Source of the DNA: Phaeovulum molybdatiresistens
GTDB taxonomy: Bacteria > Pseudomonadota > Alphaproteobacteria > Rhodobacterales > Rhodobacteraceae
Direction: 5' to 3'
DNA: 64,000 nt
Assembly (NCBI RefSeq): GCF_023544865.1
Contig: NZ_JAMJFX010000015.1
Span: 1-64,000, forward strand
How positions within the stretch are numbered: position 1 is the stretch's first letter; every line of letters starts with the position of its first letter. The position numbers were made by a program, and so were the translations under genes. The notes beneath the pieces are model-generated. The model worked only from the letters and a program-made list of their open reading frames with translations, did not search any database and was not told the DNA's origin. This document shows, piece by piece, positions 28,116-39,883 of the stretch.

Positions 28116-29063
28116 ATGAAACCGATCCTGACCATCACCCTGAACCCCACGGTCGACCTGTCGATCACCGCCCCGGCGATCACCCCCGACCGCAAGCTGC
28201 GCTGTTCGCGTCCCGATACGGACCCCGGCGGCGGCGGTATCAATGTCAGCCGCGCGATCCACGAACTGGGCGGCACCTCGACCGCTTTCGTCGCGGTGGG
28301 CGGCCCCACGGGCGACAAGGTGATGCGGCTTCTGGCCGAAATCGGCATCGGCCTGATGCCCTTTCCCGCCCCCGGGGAAACCCGCCAGAGCATGACCGCA
28401 ACCGATCTGTCCAGCGGCGCGCAATACCGCTTTGTAATGCCCGGCCCCGATTGGACACTGGCCGCGATGAACCGCGCACTGGCCCGCATTGTGCGCGCGG
28501 CACCCACGGGGGGGCTGACCGTTCTGTCGGGCAGCATGCCCCCGGGCCTGCCAGACGATTTCCCCGCCCGCCTGGCCGCCCGCACCGCGCGCTGCCGCAC
28601 AAGCCTGTTTCTCGACACTTCGGGCGCAGCCCTTCAGACCTTGCGCCGCGCCGCAACGCCCCCCGCCGATGTCCTGCGTCTTGACGACCTTGAAGCGCAG
28701 CACCTGGCGGGCAGCCGCCTTGATAGCGCGACCGACAGCGCCGATTTCGCCGCATCGCTGGTGCGCGACGGGGTGGCGCGGGCGGTGATCCTGGCGCGCG
28801 GGGCCGAAGGCAATGTGATGGCCACCGCCGAAGACCGCTGGTGCGCCACCGCGCCTCAGGTTCCCGTCACCTCACGCGTGGGCGCGGGCGACAGCTTCGT
28901 CGCGGGCTTCACCCTGGCAATCGCGCGCGGCGCCCCCCTGCCCGAGGCCCTGCGCCACGGCACCGCCGCCGCCGCCGCCGCGGTGATGACCCCGGCAACA
29001 GACCTGTGCCGCGCCCGCGACGTGCGCCGCCTGCTGCCGCAGTGCCGGATTTCCCGCCTCTGA
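28116..29063 (+). CDS. pfkB: PfkB-family sugar kinase, 6-phosphofructokinase II-like
   Basis: A 315-residue ribokinase-superfamily kinase. The N-terminal ITLNPTVDLSITAPAITPDRKLRC and DPGGGGINVSRAIHELGG match E. coli PfkB unusually closely for this region. SRVGAGDSFVAGF near residue 260 holds the catalytic Asp and anion hole. Phosphorylation of fructose 6-phosphate is likely, although 1-phosphofructokinase and tagatose-6-phosphate kinase share the fold. Start at 28116 is where homology begins; no strong ribosome-binding site is seen. It faces nadE across a hairpin repeat. Confidence 0.85.
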   Translation: MKPILTITLNPTVDLSITAPAITPDRKLRCSRPDTDPGGGGINVSRAIHELGGTSTAFVAVGGPTGDKVMRLLAEIGIGLMPFPAPGETRQSMTATDLSSGAQYRFVMPGPDWTLAAMNRALARIVRAAPTGGLTVLSGSMPPGLPDDFPARLAARTARCRTSLFLDTSGAALQTLRRAATPPADVLRLDDLEAQHLAGSRLDSATDSADFAASLVRDGVARAVILARGAEGNVMATAEDRWCATAPQVPVTSRVGAGDSFVAGFTLAIARGAPLPEALRHGTAAAAAAVMTPATDLCRARDVRRLLPQCRISRL

Positions 29064-29070
29064 CCGCTGC

Positions 29071-29136
29071 CGCTTCTTCTTGGCCCAAATACTCCGGGGG
29101 TAAGGCGCGGCACGCGCCGAGGGGGCAGCGCCCCCT
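29071..29136. repeat. Dispersed 3'-end hairpin repeat, copy 6
   Basis: CGCTTCTTCTTGGCCCAAAT leads to ACTCCGGGGG and then a 7-bp stem AGGGGGC/GCCCCCT with an AGC loop. It lies between convergent pfkB and nadE. Confidence 0.8.
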
Positions 29137-29157
29137 GCCCGCCTCACCAACCGCGCC

Positions 29158-30816
29158 TCAGCTTGGGTCGCGCCAGCGGTTGACCATCGGATATCGCCGG
29201 TCCAGCCAGAAGGCCCGCGTGCTCAGCCGCGGCCCCGGCGCCGACTGATAGCGCTTCCATTCCGAGATATAGACCAGATGTTCGACCCGCTTGACCGTGA
29301 CGCGGTCAAAGCCCGCCGCAACGATCTCGGCCACCGACTGATCGCGCTCGATCAGACGTTCCAGGATCGCATCCAGCACCTCATAGGGGGGCAGGCTGTC
29401 CTGATCCTTCTGATCGGGGCGCAGCTCGGCGCTTGGGGGCTTGTCGATCACGCGCGGCGGAATCACCTCACCCGCGGGGCCCGCCATCCAGGGGCGGTGG
29501 TTCGCGTTGCGCCAGCGGCAGGTTTCAAACACGCGGGTTTTATACAGATCCTTCAGGGGATTATACCCCCCCGCCATGTCGCCGTAGATGGTGCAGTAGC
29601 CCACCGCCACCTCGGATTTATTGCCCGTGGTCAGCAGCATTTCCCCGAACTTGTTGGAAATCGCCATCAGCATCACCCCGCGCAGGCGCGACTGGATGTT
29701 TTCCTCGGTCAGGTCGGGTTTGGTGCCCGCCATCACGCCCGCCAGCGCCTGCGCCACCGCGGCGCGCGGCCCCTCGATCCCCACGCGGTCCAGCCGGCAG
29801 CCCAGCCGCTGCGCCACCGCCTCGGCATCCTCAAGCGAATGTTCGGACGTGTATTCCGAGGGCAGCATCACGCAGCGCACGTTCGCGGGCCCCACCGCAT
29901 CAGCCGCGATCGCCGCCACCAGCGCCGAATCGACGCCACCCGACAGGCCCAGAACCACCTTGGAAAACCCCGATTTGCGCAGGTAATCCGACAGGCCCAG
30001 AACCATCGCGCGGTAATCCTGTTCCCAGTCGTCGGGCTGCACCACGCGCGGCCCGGTCAGGCAGCGCCAGCCATCCGCCCCGCGTTCGAAATCGACATGT
30101 TCGATCGCCTCATCAAAGGCAGGCAACTGCACCGCCAATTCGCCATGCGGGTTCAGCACGAAACTGGCGCCGTCGAACAACTGATCATCCTGCCCGCCGA
30201 CCATGTTCAGATAGACCAGCGGCAGCCCGGTTTCGACCACCCGCGCCACGGTCACATTGCGCCGCAGGTCCAGCTTGCCCCGCCGATAGGGCGAGCCGTT
30301 CGGGACCAGCAGGATCTCGGCCCCGGTTTCGGCCAGCGTCTCGGCCACATCCTCATGCCAGGCATCTTCGCAGACGGGCGTTCCGATGCGCAGCGGCCCG
30401 ATCCGGTAGGGCCCGGAAATCGGCCCGGAATCGAACAGGCGCATTTCATCGAACACATCGTCATGCGGCAGGTGGTGTTTCAACATCCTTGCCACCACGC
30501 GGCCCTGTTCGATCACCCACCAGGCGTTGTAAAGGCCGCTTGGGTCCGCAAACGGCCCGCCGATCCCCAGCGCGGGGCCATCGACGATCTGGCCCGCCAA
30601 TTCCGCCATCACCGCCATCGCATCATCGACAAAGGCGGGTTTCCGCACCAGATCCTGGGTCTGATAACCGGTCAGGAACATCTCGGGCAGGGCCACCATA
30701 TCGGCACCCGCATCACGCCCCGCGCGCCAGGCCGCCAGCGCCTTGGCGGCATTGGCCCGCAAATCCCCCACCGTGGGGTTCAGCTGTGCAAGGGTCAGGC
30801 GGAAACGGTCGGCCAT
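29158..30816 (-). CDS. nadE: Glutamine-dependent NAD+ synthetase
   Basis: Amidates nicotinic acid adenine dinucleotide to NAD+ using glutamine. The 552-residue fusion has an N-terminal nitrilase-type glutaminase (catalytic Glu in LPEMFLTGYQ, Lys in MLKHHLPHDDVF, Cys in PVCEDAWHED) and a C-terminal ATP pyrophosphatase synthetase with LGLSGGVDSALVAAI (about 288-302) and TTGNKSEVAVGYCTIYGDMAGG. The full E-K-C triad is present, so it should use glutamine rather than free ammonia. Confidence 0.96.
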   Translation of the reverse strand: MADRFRLTLAQLNPTVGDLRANAAKALAAWRAGRDAGADMVALPEMFLTGYQTQDLVRKPAFVDDAMAVMAELAGQIVDGPALGIGGPFADPSGLYNAWWVIEQGRVVARMLKHHLPHDDVFDEMRLFDSGPISGPYRIGPLRIGTPVCEDAWHEDVAETLAETGAEILLVPNGSPYRRGKLDLRRNVTVARVVETGLPLVYLNMVGGQDDQLFDGASFVLNPHGELAVQLPAFDEAIEHVDFERGADGWRCLTGPRVVQPDDWEQDYRAMVLGLSDYLRKSGFSKVVLGLSGGVDSALVAAIAADAVGPANVRCVMLPSEYTSEHSLEDAEAVAQRLGCRLDRVGIEGPRAAVAQALAGVMAGTKPDLTEENIQSRLRGVMLMAISNKFGEMLLTTGNKSEVAVGYCTIYGDMAGGYNPLKDLYKTRVFETCRWRNANHRPWMAGPAGEVIPPRVIDKPPSAELRPDQKDQDSLPPYEVLDAILERLIERDQSVAEIVAAGFDRVTVKRVEHLVYISEWKRYQSAPGPRLSTRAFWLDRRYPMVNRWRDPS

Positions 30817-31049
30817 GCGATCTTCCTTTCGGTTTGCCCAAAGGGTTTAGCAGATGCGCCGTCAAGGAAAAGCCCGCTGGCGAAAACCCGCCCCCTGCCC
30901 TCCGACCCCCGCGCCCGGCGCCTGCCCGGGTGCTTGTCTAAGGGGCCCGCGCGCTTTAGGGTTCGCAGCGCGCCCGGGGTGCGCAAGCGGCGGGCCTGCC
31001 TGCCCCCGCCCGCCCCCGCGGGGTGCCAGCTTCTGGGAGAAGGGTCGCA

Positions 31050-32504
31050 ATGCTTCGCAAACAGCTTCACGGCATCGGTCTGGCGGTGGCACTGGCAGGG
31101 TTTGCCCCGGCCGCGCTGGCCCAGGACATCGTGACCAAGCAATATGACGACGGCGGCCTCTATGAGGGCACGTTCAAGGACGGCAAGCAGCACGGCCGGG
31201 GCAAATACACCCTGCCCTCGGGTTATGAATACGAAGGCGACTGGGTCGCGGGCGAAATCCTGGGCCAGGGCCGGGCGCGTTTTGCCAATGGCTCGGTCTA
31301 CGAAGGCCAGTTCGTCGCGGGCAAGCCGCAGGGCAAGGGGCGGATCGTCTTTGCCGATGGCGGCACCTATGAGGGCGACTGGGTCGCAGGTGAAATCACC
31401 GGCGAGGGCACGGCGCGTTATGCCAACGGATCGACCTATACCGGCGGGTTCAAGGGCGCGTTGCACCACGGCAAGGGCGTTTTGCAAAACCCCGATGGCT
31501 ACCGCTATGACGGCGATTGGGTGATGGGCACCAAGCAGGGCAAGGGCCGGATCACCTATCCCGACGGCGCGGTCTATGATGGCGACGTTCTGGCGGGCCA
31601 GCGCGCGGGTCAGGGCAAGCTGACGATGGCCGACGGGCTGACCTATGAGGGCAGCTGGAAAGAGGGCCAAATGCACGGCCAGGGGCGGCTGGTGCAGGCC
31701 AATGGCGACATCTACGAAGGCGCTATGGCCAATGGCCGGCGCGAGGGCAGCGGCAAGGTGACCTATGCCAATGGCGACATCTACGAAGGCGGCTTTGTCG
31801 CCGACCGCCGTCAGGGCAAGGGCAGTTTCCGCGGCACCGACGGCTATGTCTATGACGGCGACTGGATGGAAGGCCGGATCGAGGGGATGGGCAAGGTCAC
31901 CTATCCCGACGGATCGGTCTATGAAGGCGCCTTCCTGAACGATCTGCCGCATGGCAAGGGCCGCATCACCTATCCCGACGGGTCCACCTATGAGGGCGAC
32001 TGGGCCGCAGGCGTGATCGAGGGGACGGGCATCGCGACCTATGCCAACGGGCTGGTCTATGAGGGCGAATTCCTGGCCGCGCGCAACCACGGCAAGGGCA
32101 AGATGACCTATCCCGACGGTTACATCTACGAAGGCGACTGGGCCGATGGCCAGCGCCACGGCCAGGGCCGCGCCACCTATGCCGACGGCACCGTCTACGA
32201 AGGCGGCTTTGAAAACGGCCAGCGCGCGGGTCAGGGGCGCATCACCATGGCCGACGGCTTTCGCTATGAAGGCGGCTGGAAGGATGGCGAGATCGATGGG
32301 CAGGGCGTCGCCACCTATGCCAATGGCGATGTCTATGAAGGCAGCTTTGTCCGCGGCAAACGCCAGGGCAAGGGCGTGATGCGCTACAAGACCGGCGAGG
32401 TCGCCACAGGCACCTGGTCGGAAAACACCCTGACCGAGGAGGCCGCGCCCGAAGATGCCGCACCTGCGGCAGACGCGCAGGCCGGATCAGCGGCAGGCAA
32501 CTGA
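31050..32504 (+). CDS. Exported MORN-repeat protein (about 18 repeats)
   Basis: A 484-residue protein with a signal peptide (LHGIGLAVALAGFAPAALA, cleavage near residue 25) followed by about 18 consecutive MORN repeats of 23 residues, with cores such as YEGDWVAGEI-GQGRARFANGS and YEGEF. They run from about residue 33 to 460 and end in an acidic/alanine-rich tail (EEAAPEDAAPAADAQAGSAAGN). MORN repeats form an elongated beta-sheet ribbon that binds lipid or proteins in eukaryotes; bacterial copies are mostly uncharacterised. The signal peptide suggests a periplasmic place. The start at 31050 follows GGGAGAAGGG. Confidence 0.9.
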   Translation: MLRKQLHGIGLAVALAGFAPAALAQDIVTKQYDDGGLYEGTFKDGKQHGRGKYTLPSGYEYEGDWVAGEILGQGRARFANGSVYEGQFVAGKPQGKGRIVFADGGTYEGDWVAGEITGEGTARYANGSTYTGGFKGALHHGKGVLQNPDGYRYDGDWVMGTKQGKGRITYPDGAVYDGDVLAGQRAGQGKLTMADGLTYEGSWKEGQMHGQGRLVQANGDIYEGAMANGRREGSGKVTYANGDIYEGGFVADRRQGKGSFRGTDGYVYDGDWMEGRIEGMGKVTYPDGSVYEGAFLNDLPHGKGRITYPDGSTYEGDWAAGVIEGTGIATYANGLVYEGEFLAARNHGKGKMTYPDGYIYEGDWADGQRHGQGRATYADGTVYEGGFENGQRAGQGRITMADGFRYEGGWKDGEIDGQGVATYANGDVYEGSFVRGKRQGKGVMRYKTGEVATGTWSENTLTEEAAPEDAAPAADAQAGSAAGN

Positions 32505-32530
32505 CCCCGCCGCCGGGCGCTGCGGGGGCC

Positions 32531-33175
32531 CTACCACTCGACCACCGCGCCGGTATGGTCGCGGAAACTGCCGCTGTCGGCGGGGCCAAGCCCGTCCAGC
32601 ACGGCCAACAGCCGCGCGGCGCTTTCGGCAGGGGGCAGCTTGTAATGGCCATAGCCCGCGGTGAAGGGCGTATCCACCGTGCCCGGATGCAGGCAGGCCA
32701 CCACCGCCTGACGGTGCGTGCGCGCCAGTTCCACCGCGCCCGTGCGCATCAGCTGGTTCAACGCGGCCTTGGCGGCGCGGTAGGAATACCACCCCCCCAG
32801 CCGGTTATCCCCGATTGAACCGACGCGCGCCGACAGCACCGCAAAGACCGCCCGCCGGTTGCGGGACAACAGCCGCACGGCGTGTTTCAGAACCAGCGCC
32901 GGGCCGATCGCATTGACCGCGAATTGCGCCTGCAGCGCGCCGGGGTCCAGCGCCCGGATCGCCTTTTCCGGCACCCCCAGCGCGCCGGTTGCCACAAAGA
33001 TCAGATCGTAGGGCCCCGCCAACCGGCCCATATGGTCGGCCACGCTGGCTTCGTCCGTCACATCGAACCCGTCGCGATGGCGCGACAGGCCCGTGACCGC
33101 CCCCCCGCGCCGCGCCAGTTCCGCCGCCACCGCAGCGCCGATCCCGCCCGTATCCCCGATCACCAAGGCCTTCAT
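32531..33175 (-). CDS. Short-chain dehydrogenase/reductase
   Basis: A 214-residue classical SDR. ALVIGDTGGIGAAVAAEL (about 3-20) is the cofactor-binding TGxxxGIG, and the active site has the Ser in FAVLSARVGSIGDN and YSYRAAKAAL (Tyr/Lys of YxxxK). The short length and HPGTVDTPFTAGYGHYKLPPAESA end fit the CsgA/C-factor-like SDR group with unknown substrate. Convergent with the MORN gene, with a 26-base gap. Confidence 0.85.
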   Translation of the reverse strand: MKALVIGDTGGIGAAVAAELARRGGAVTGLSRHRDGFDVTDEASVADHMGRLAGPYDLIFVATGALGVPEKAIRALDPGALQAQFAVNAIGPALVLKHAVRLLSRNRRAVFAVLSARVGSIGDNRLGGWYSYRAAKAALNQLMRTGAVELARTHRQAVVACLHPGTVDTPFTAGYGHYKLPPAESAARLLAVLDGLGPADSGSFRDHTGAVVEW

Positions 33176-33278
33176 GCCCGCCCCCCCGTTTCTGCCACCC
33201 GTCGCGGCCTGTTCCGTCTTACGCATCAGGGGCAGATTTGGTCTTTTCTTTTCCGGCACGGCGCATATAGTCGCGACC

Positions 33279-33365
33279 ATGACACGGACCCTGCACATAT
33301 TCGCAGCTTCGGGCGCGGCCTGCGCCCTGAACCTCCGTGGTCTCCTTCTCCTTAGCAGCCTCTGA
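33279..33365 (+). CDS. leuL: Leucine-rich leader peptide of leuA
   Basis: A 28-codon ORF, MTRTLHIFAASGAACALNLR then GLLLLSSL and TGA. Eight of 28 residues are leucine, with four in a row at 33342-33353 (CTC CTT CTC CTT). It ends 91 bases before leuA. The placement, length and leucine run are those of an attenuation leader peptide. No strong ribosome-binding site is obvious, which is common for such leaders. Confidence 0.8.
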   Translation: MTRTLHIFAASGAACALNLRGLLLLSSL

Positions 33366-33408
33366 GCGTGCCCTTGGGCGCGACCGCTCGGAGGTGACCA
33401 GCGCCCAA
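33359..33408 (+). promoter_or_regulatory. Attenuator: two mutually exclusive stems after the leuA leader peptide
   Basis: Stem A pairs CCTCTGAGCG (33359-33368, covering the leader stop codon) with CGCTCGGAGG (33385-33394). Stem B pairs TTGGGCGC (33374-33381) with GCGCCCAA (33401-33408). The arms interleave, so only one can form. A ribosome stalled at the leucine codons would affect stem A first. No U-tract follows stem B, so the output may not be simple intrinsic termination. Confidence 0.65.
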
Positions 33409-33456
33409 AGATCACAGCAAAAGATCGCAGCGACGGATCTGCACCAGGAGATTGAC

Positions 33457-35022
<1,566 letters not shown>

Positions 35023-35030
35023 GGGCGAAA

Positions 35031-35102
35031 GGGGGGCTGTCTGCCCCCCTCTTGGCGCAGAGCGCCAATTCACCCCCCGAGGATATTTTCGCAAATCCGA
35101 AG
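35031..35102. repeat. Dispersed 3'-end hairpin repeat, copy 7
   Basis: A 7-bp stem GGGGGGC/GCCCCCC with loop TGTCT (as in copy 2), a second stem TTGGCGC/GCGCCAA, then CCCCCCGAGGATATTTTCGC. It follows the leuA stop by 8 bases. Confidence 0.75.
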
Positions 35103-36459
<1,357 letters not shown>

Positions 36460-36487
36460 GCGCCGCCGGCCCTGACACGAGGACGCC

Positions 36488-37411
36488 TTGGCCAGACACC
36501 GCGACGATCAGGATTATGCAGGACCGCTGCGCCGCATTCTTATTGCGGTGCTGGTTCTGATCCTGTCCGCGACCTTCCTGATCTGGCGCATCGACAGCCC
36601 GCGCGTGGAACGGTTCCGCGCGGCCTTCATCGACCGCTTTGTGCCGACCTTCGACTGGGCGATGGTGCCGGTGACCCATGTGCTGGGCATGGTCGAGGGG
36701 TTTCAGTCCTATGCCCGGATCTACCAGCAGAACCAGGAACTGCGGCGTGAATTGCAGCAGATGAAGGCCTGGAAAGAGGCCGCCGTGCAGCTGGAACAGC
36801 AAAATGCCAAGCTGCTGGCGCAGAACCAGGTGCGGCTGGACCCCAAGCTGACCAGCGTGTCGGGCGTGGTGCTGGCCGATTCGGGCAGCCCGTTCCGGCA
36901 ATCGGTGCTGCTGAACGTGGGGTTGCGCGACGGCATTGTGGACGGCTGGGCGACGATGGACGGGCTGGGCCTGGTGGGGCGCATTTCGGGGGTGGGACGC
37001 GCGACCAGCCGGGTGATCCTGCTGACCGATCCGTCCAGCCGGATTCCGGTGACGATTCAGCCCTCGGGGCAAAAGGCGATCCTGGCCGGGGACAATTCGG
37101 GCCTGCCGCTGGTGGATTTCATCGAAAGCCCCGAACAGGTGCGCCCGGGCGACCGGGTGATTTCATCGGGCGATGGCGGGGTGTTTCCGGCGGGGCTTTT
37201 GGTGGGGCAGGTGCTGCAGGGCCCCGACCGGCGGCTACGGGTGCGCCTTGCCGCCGATTATGAGCGGCTGGATTTCCTGCGCGTGCTGCGCAGCCACCCG
37301 GCCGAACAGCTGCGCGATGCGGGCCCGCTGATCCCGCCTGCGCCCGCCGCCGGGGCCGATGCCGGGGCCGCGCAGGATGACGCCGCCGGGGATGGTCGCG
37401 GCGATGGTTGA
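36488..37411 (+). CDS. mreC: Rod-shape-determining protein MreC
   Basis: Periplasmic scaffold that activates PBP2-RodA. The start is a TTG at 36488 with GAGGA upstream; no nearby ATG suits. The 307-residue protein has one membrane helix (about 16-35, ILIAVLVLILSATFLIW), a coiled coil (about 75-115, QQNQELRRELQQMKAWKEAAVQLEQQNAK), then the beta-barrel MreC domain (about 120-280) and an Ala/Asp-rich tail. It sits 28 bases after mreB and overlaps mreD by 8 bases. Confidence 0.94.
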   Translation: MARHRDDQDYAGPLRRILIAVLVLILSATFLIWRIDSPRVERFRAAFIDRFVPTFDWAMVPVTHVLGMVEGFQSYARIYQQNQELRRELQQMKAWKEAAVQLEQQNAKLLAQNQVRLDPKLTSVSGVVLADSGSPFRQSVLLNVGLRDGIVDGWATMDGLGLVGRISGVGRATSRVILLTDPSSRIPVTIQPSGQKAILAGDNSGLPLVDFIESPEQVRPGDRVISSGDGGVFPAGLLVGQVLQGPDRRLRVRLAADYERLDFLRVLRSHPAEQLRDAGPLIPPAPAAGADAGAAQDDAAGDGRGDG

Positions 37412-37943
37412 TCCGCTGACCACCCGCCGCCTTGTGCATCGCGCCCTGTTTCTGGCGATCGCCGCGGTGATCCTGTTCCTGCGCCTGCTGCCCCTGTCGC
37501 CGGGCACCGGCGGTTTGCCCGGCCCCGACATCTTTCTGGCGCTGACGCTTGCCTGGGTGCTGCGCAGGCCCGATTATGTTCCGGCGGCTTTGATCGTGGC
37601 GGTCATTTTGCTGGAGGATCTGATGTTCATGCGCCCGCCGGGGCTTTGGTCGCTGATGGTGCTGCTGGGAACCGAATTCCTGCGCCGGCGCGAACAGGCC
37701 CTGCGCGATCTGCCCTTCATGCTGGAATGGCTGGTGATCGGCGGGGTGCTGGCGGCGATGTTCCTGGGCAACCGTGCGGTTCTGGCGCTGGTGATGGTGC
37801 CGCAGCCGGGGCTGGGGCAGGATCTGCTGCGGCTTCTGGCCACGCTGGCGGCCTATCCGGTCGTGGTGGCGGCCTCGCGGCTGGCCTTTGGCCTGCGTCG
37901 CGCCGCCCCCGGCGAGGTCGATGCCTTGGGGCACAGGCTATGA
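37404..37943 (+). CDS. mreD: Rod-shape-determining protein MreD
   Basis: A 179-residue integral membrane protein with five to six predicted helices spread over its length, such as ALFLAIAAVILFLRLLPL and IFLALTLAWVLRR. Sequence conservation in MreD is low, so the call rests on length, hydrophobicity and position between mreC and mrdA. The ATG at 37404 overlaps the end of mreC; an ATG at 37392 is an alternative. Its stop overlaps mrdA (ATGA). Confidence 0.9.
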   Translation: MVDPLTTRRLVHRALFLAIAAVILFLRLLPLSPGTGGLPGPDIFLALTLAWVLRRPDYVPAALIVAVILLEDLMFMRPPGLWSLMVLLGTEFLRRREQALRDLPFMLEWLVIGGVLAAMFLGNRAVLALVMVPQPGLGQDLLRLLATLAAYPVVVAASRLAFGLRRAAPGEVDALGHRL

Positions 37944-39883
37944 GACGTTCGGCCCGCAAGGCGCAGGAAAGCAGCCGCCAGATCACCCGGCGCGGGTTGA
38001 TGCTGGGCGCGGCGCAGGCGGCGATGGTCGCCGTGCTTGGCCTGCGGATGCGCAAGATGCAGCTGGAACAGGCCGAGGAATTCCGTCTGCTGGCCGATGG
38101 CAATTCCGTCAAGATCCGGCTGATCCCGCCGGCGCGCGGGCTGATCCATGACCGCAACGGCGTGTTGATCGCGGGCAACGAACAGAACTATCGCGTGACC
38201 ATCACGCGCGAGGATGCCGGCGATGTGGACACAGTGATCGCCGATCTGCGCCGCCTGATCCCGCTGTCGGATGACCAGACTGCCGAATTGCTGGAGGAAA
38301 TCCGCCGCCGCGCGCCCACCGCCCCCGTGACCATCGCCGACCGGCTGAGCTGGGAGGAGTTTTCCCGCATCGCCGTCAACGCCCCTGCCCTGCCCGGCAT
38401 CACCCCCGATGTGGGCCTGTCGCGCGCCTATCCGCAGGGGCCCGACTTTGCCCATGTCGTGGGTTATGTCGGCCCGGTGTCCGATTACGACCTGGGCCAG
38501 ATCGAAAACCCCGACCCGCTGCTGCACATTCCGAAATTTCAGCTGGGCAAGCTGGGCATCGAGGCCAAGTTCGAAGATCAGCTGCGCGGTCGCGCCGGCC
38601 AGCGCCGGGTTGAGGTCAATTCCGCCGGGCGCGAGATGCGCGAACTGGGCCGCCAAATGGGCGAGCCGGGCGTGAACCTGCAACTGACGCTGGATTACCG
38701 GCTGCAGAATTATGCCGCCGCCCGGATGGGCGAGGAAAGCGCCGCCGCGGTGGTGATGGATGTGCAGACCGGCGATCTGCTGGCGATCAGTTCCTCGCCC
38801 GCTTTCGACCCCAACCTGTTCGTGCGCGGCATATCGGGGCCCGATTATCGCGCCCTGATGGAAAACGATCACCGCCCGCTGGCCGACAAGACGGTTCAGG
38901 GCCTGTACCCGCCCGGATCGACCTACAAGATGGTGACAGCGCTGGCCGCGCTGGAGGCGGGCGTGATCAAACCCGGCGAAACCGTCTATTGCCCCGGCCA
39001 CCTGGAGGTCAGCGGCCGGCGTTTCCACTGCTGGAAACGCGCGGGCCACGGTCGGATGGACCTGATCCAGAGCCTCGAACAATCCTGCGACGTCTATTAC
39101 TATGACATTGCCCAACGCGTCGGCATCGACAAGATTTCCGAAATGGCGCGGCGGCTGGGCGTGGCGGTGCGCCATGACCTGCCGATGTCTGCCGTGGCCG
39201 AAGGGCTGGCGCCCACCCGTGCCTGGAAACAGGACCGCTATGGCCAGGCCTGGCGCGTGGGCGACACGATCAACGCCTCGATCGGGCAGGGCTATGTGCT
39301 GACCTCGCCGCTGCACCTGGCGGTGATGACGGCGCGCATCGCCACCGGCAAGGCCGTGGTGCCGCGGCTGGTGCGGTCGATAGACGGGGTCGAGGTGGCG
39401 CTCCCCGACGCCCCCGATCTGGACCTGCAGCCTGGGTTCCTGGACCTGATGCGCCGCGGCATGTCGGCGGTGGTCAATTCGCGCCGCGGCACCGCGAACG
39501 GGTCGCGCATCGTGGCGGCGGAATGGACGATGGCGGGCAAGACCGGCACCAGCCAGGTGCGCAACATCACCGCCGCCGAACGCGCGCGCGGCGTGATCAG
39601 CAACGACCAGCTGCCCTGGAACCGGCGCGACCACGGCCTGTTCGTGGGCTATGCGCCCTATGACAACCCGCGCTATGCGATCAGCCTTGTGGTCGAACAT
39701 GGCGGCGGCGGGTCCAGCGCGGCCGCCCCCGTTGCCCGCGACATCCTGCTGTTCGCGCTGCATGGCGGGGTGCCACCGCTGGCCGCCTATCCCGAAAGCC
39801 AGCGCGGGCGCATCAAGACCCTGCAGGACAGCCTGCAGCTGATCGACCCCGACACCCTGTCCGGCGGAAGGTCGCGCGCATGA
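37940..39883 (+). CDS. mrdA: Penicillin-binding protein 2 (elongation transpeptidase)
   Basis: Class B transpeptidase that cross-links peptidoglycan during elongation with RodA. The 647-residue protein has an N-terminal anchor (about 20-40), pedestal domain, and a transpeptidase domain with SxxK in PPGSTYKMV (Ser near 332), SCD in EQSCDVYYYD, and KTGTSQVR near 533. It starts at the ATG that overlaps mreD and its stop overlaps rodA. Confidence 0.96.
   Translation: MRRSARKAQESSRQITRRGLMLGAAQAAMVAVLGLRMRKMQLEQAEEFRLLADGNSVKIRLIPPARGLIHDRNGVLIAGNEQNYRVTITREDAGDVDTVIADLRRLIPLSDDQTAELLEEIRRRAPTAPVTIADRLSWEEFSRIAVNAPALPGITPDVGLSRAYPQGPDFAHVVGYVGPVSDYDLGQIENPDPLLHIPKFQLGKLGIEAKFEDQLRGRAGQRRVEVNSAGREMRELGRQMGEPGVNLQLTLDYRLQNYAAARMGEESAAAVVMDVQTGDLLAISSSPAFDPNLFVRGISGPDYRALMENDHRPLADKTVQGLYPPGSTYKMVTALAALEAGVIKPGETVYCPGHLEVSGRRFHCWKRAGHGRMDLIQSLEQSCDVYYYDIAQRVGIDKISEMARRLGVAVRHDLPMSAVAEGLAPTRAWKQDRYGQAWRVGDTINASIGQGYVLTSPLHLAVMTARIATGKAVVPRLVRSIDGVEVALPDAPDLDLQPGFLDLMRRGMSAVVNSRRGTANGSRIVAAEWTMAGKTGTSQVRNITAAERARGVISNDQLPWNRRDHGLFVGYAPYDNPRYAISLVVEHGGGGSSAAAPVARDILLFALHGGVPPLAAYPESQRGRIKTLQDSLQLIDPDTLSGGRSRA

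Noticed and set aside
29278..31134. Long rightward frame opposite nadE
   Set aside because: Shadow of nadE with His/Arg/Gln-rich composition; overlaps the MORN gene start.
37853..39763. Long leftward frame opposite mrdA
   Set aside because: Antisense to a gene with all transpeptidase motifs; His/Gly/Arg-rich shadow composition.
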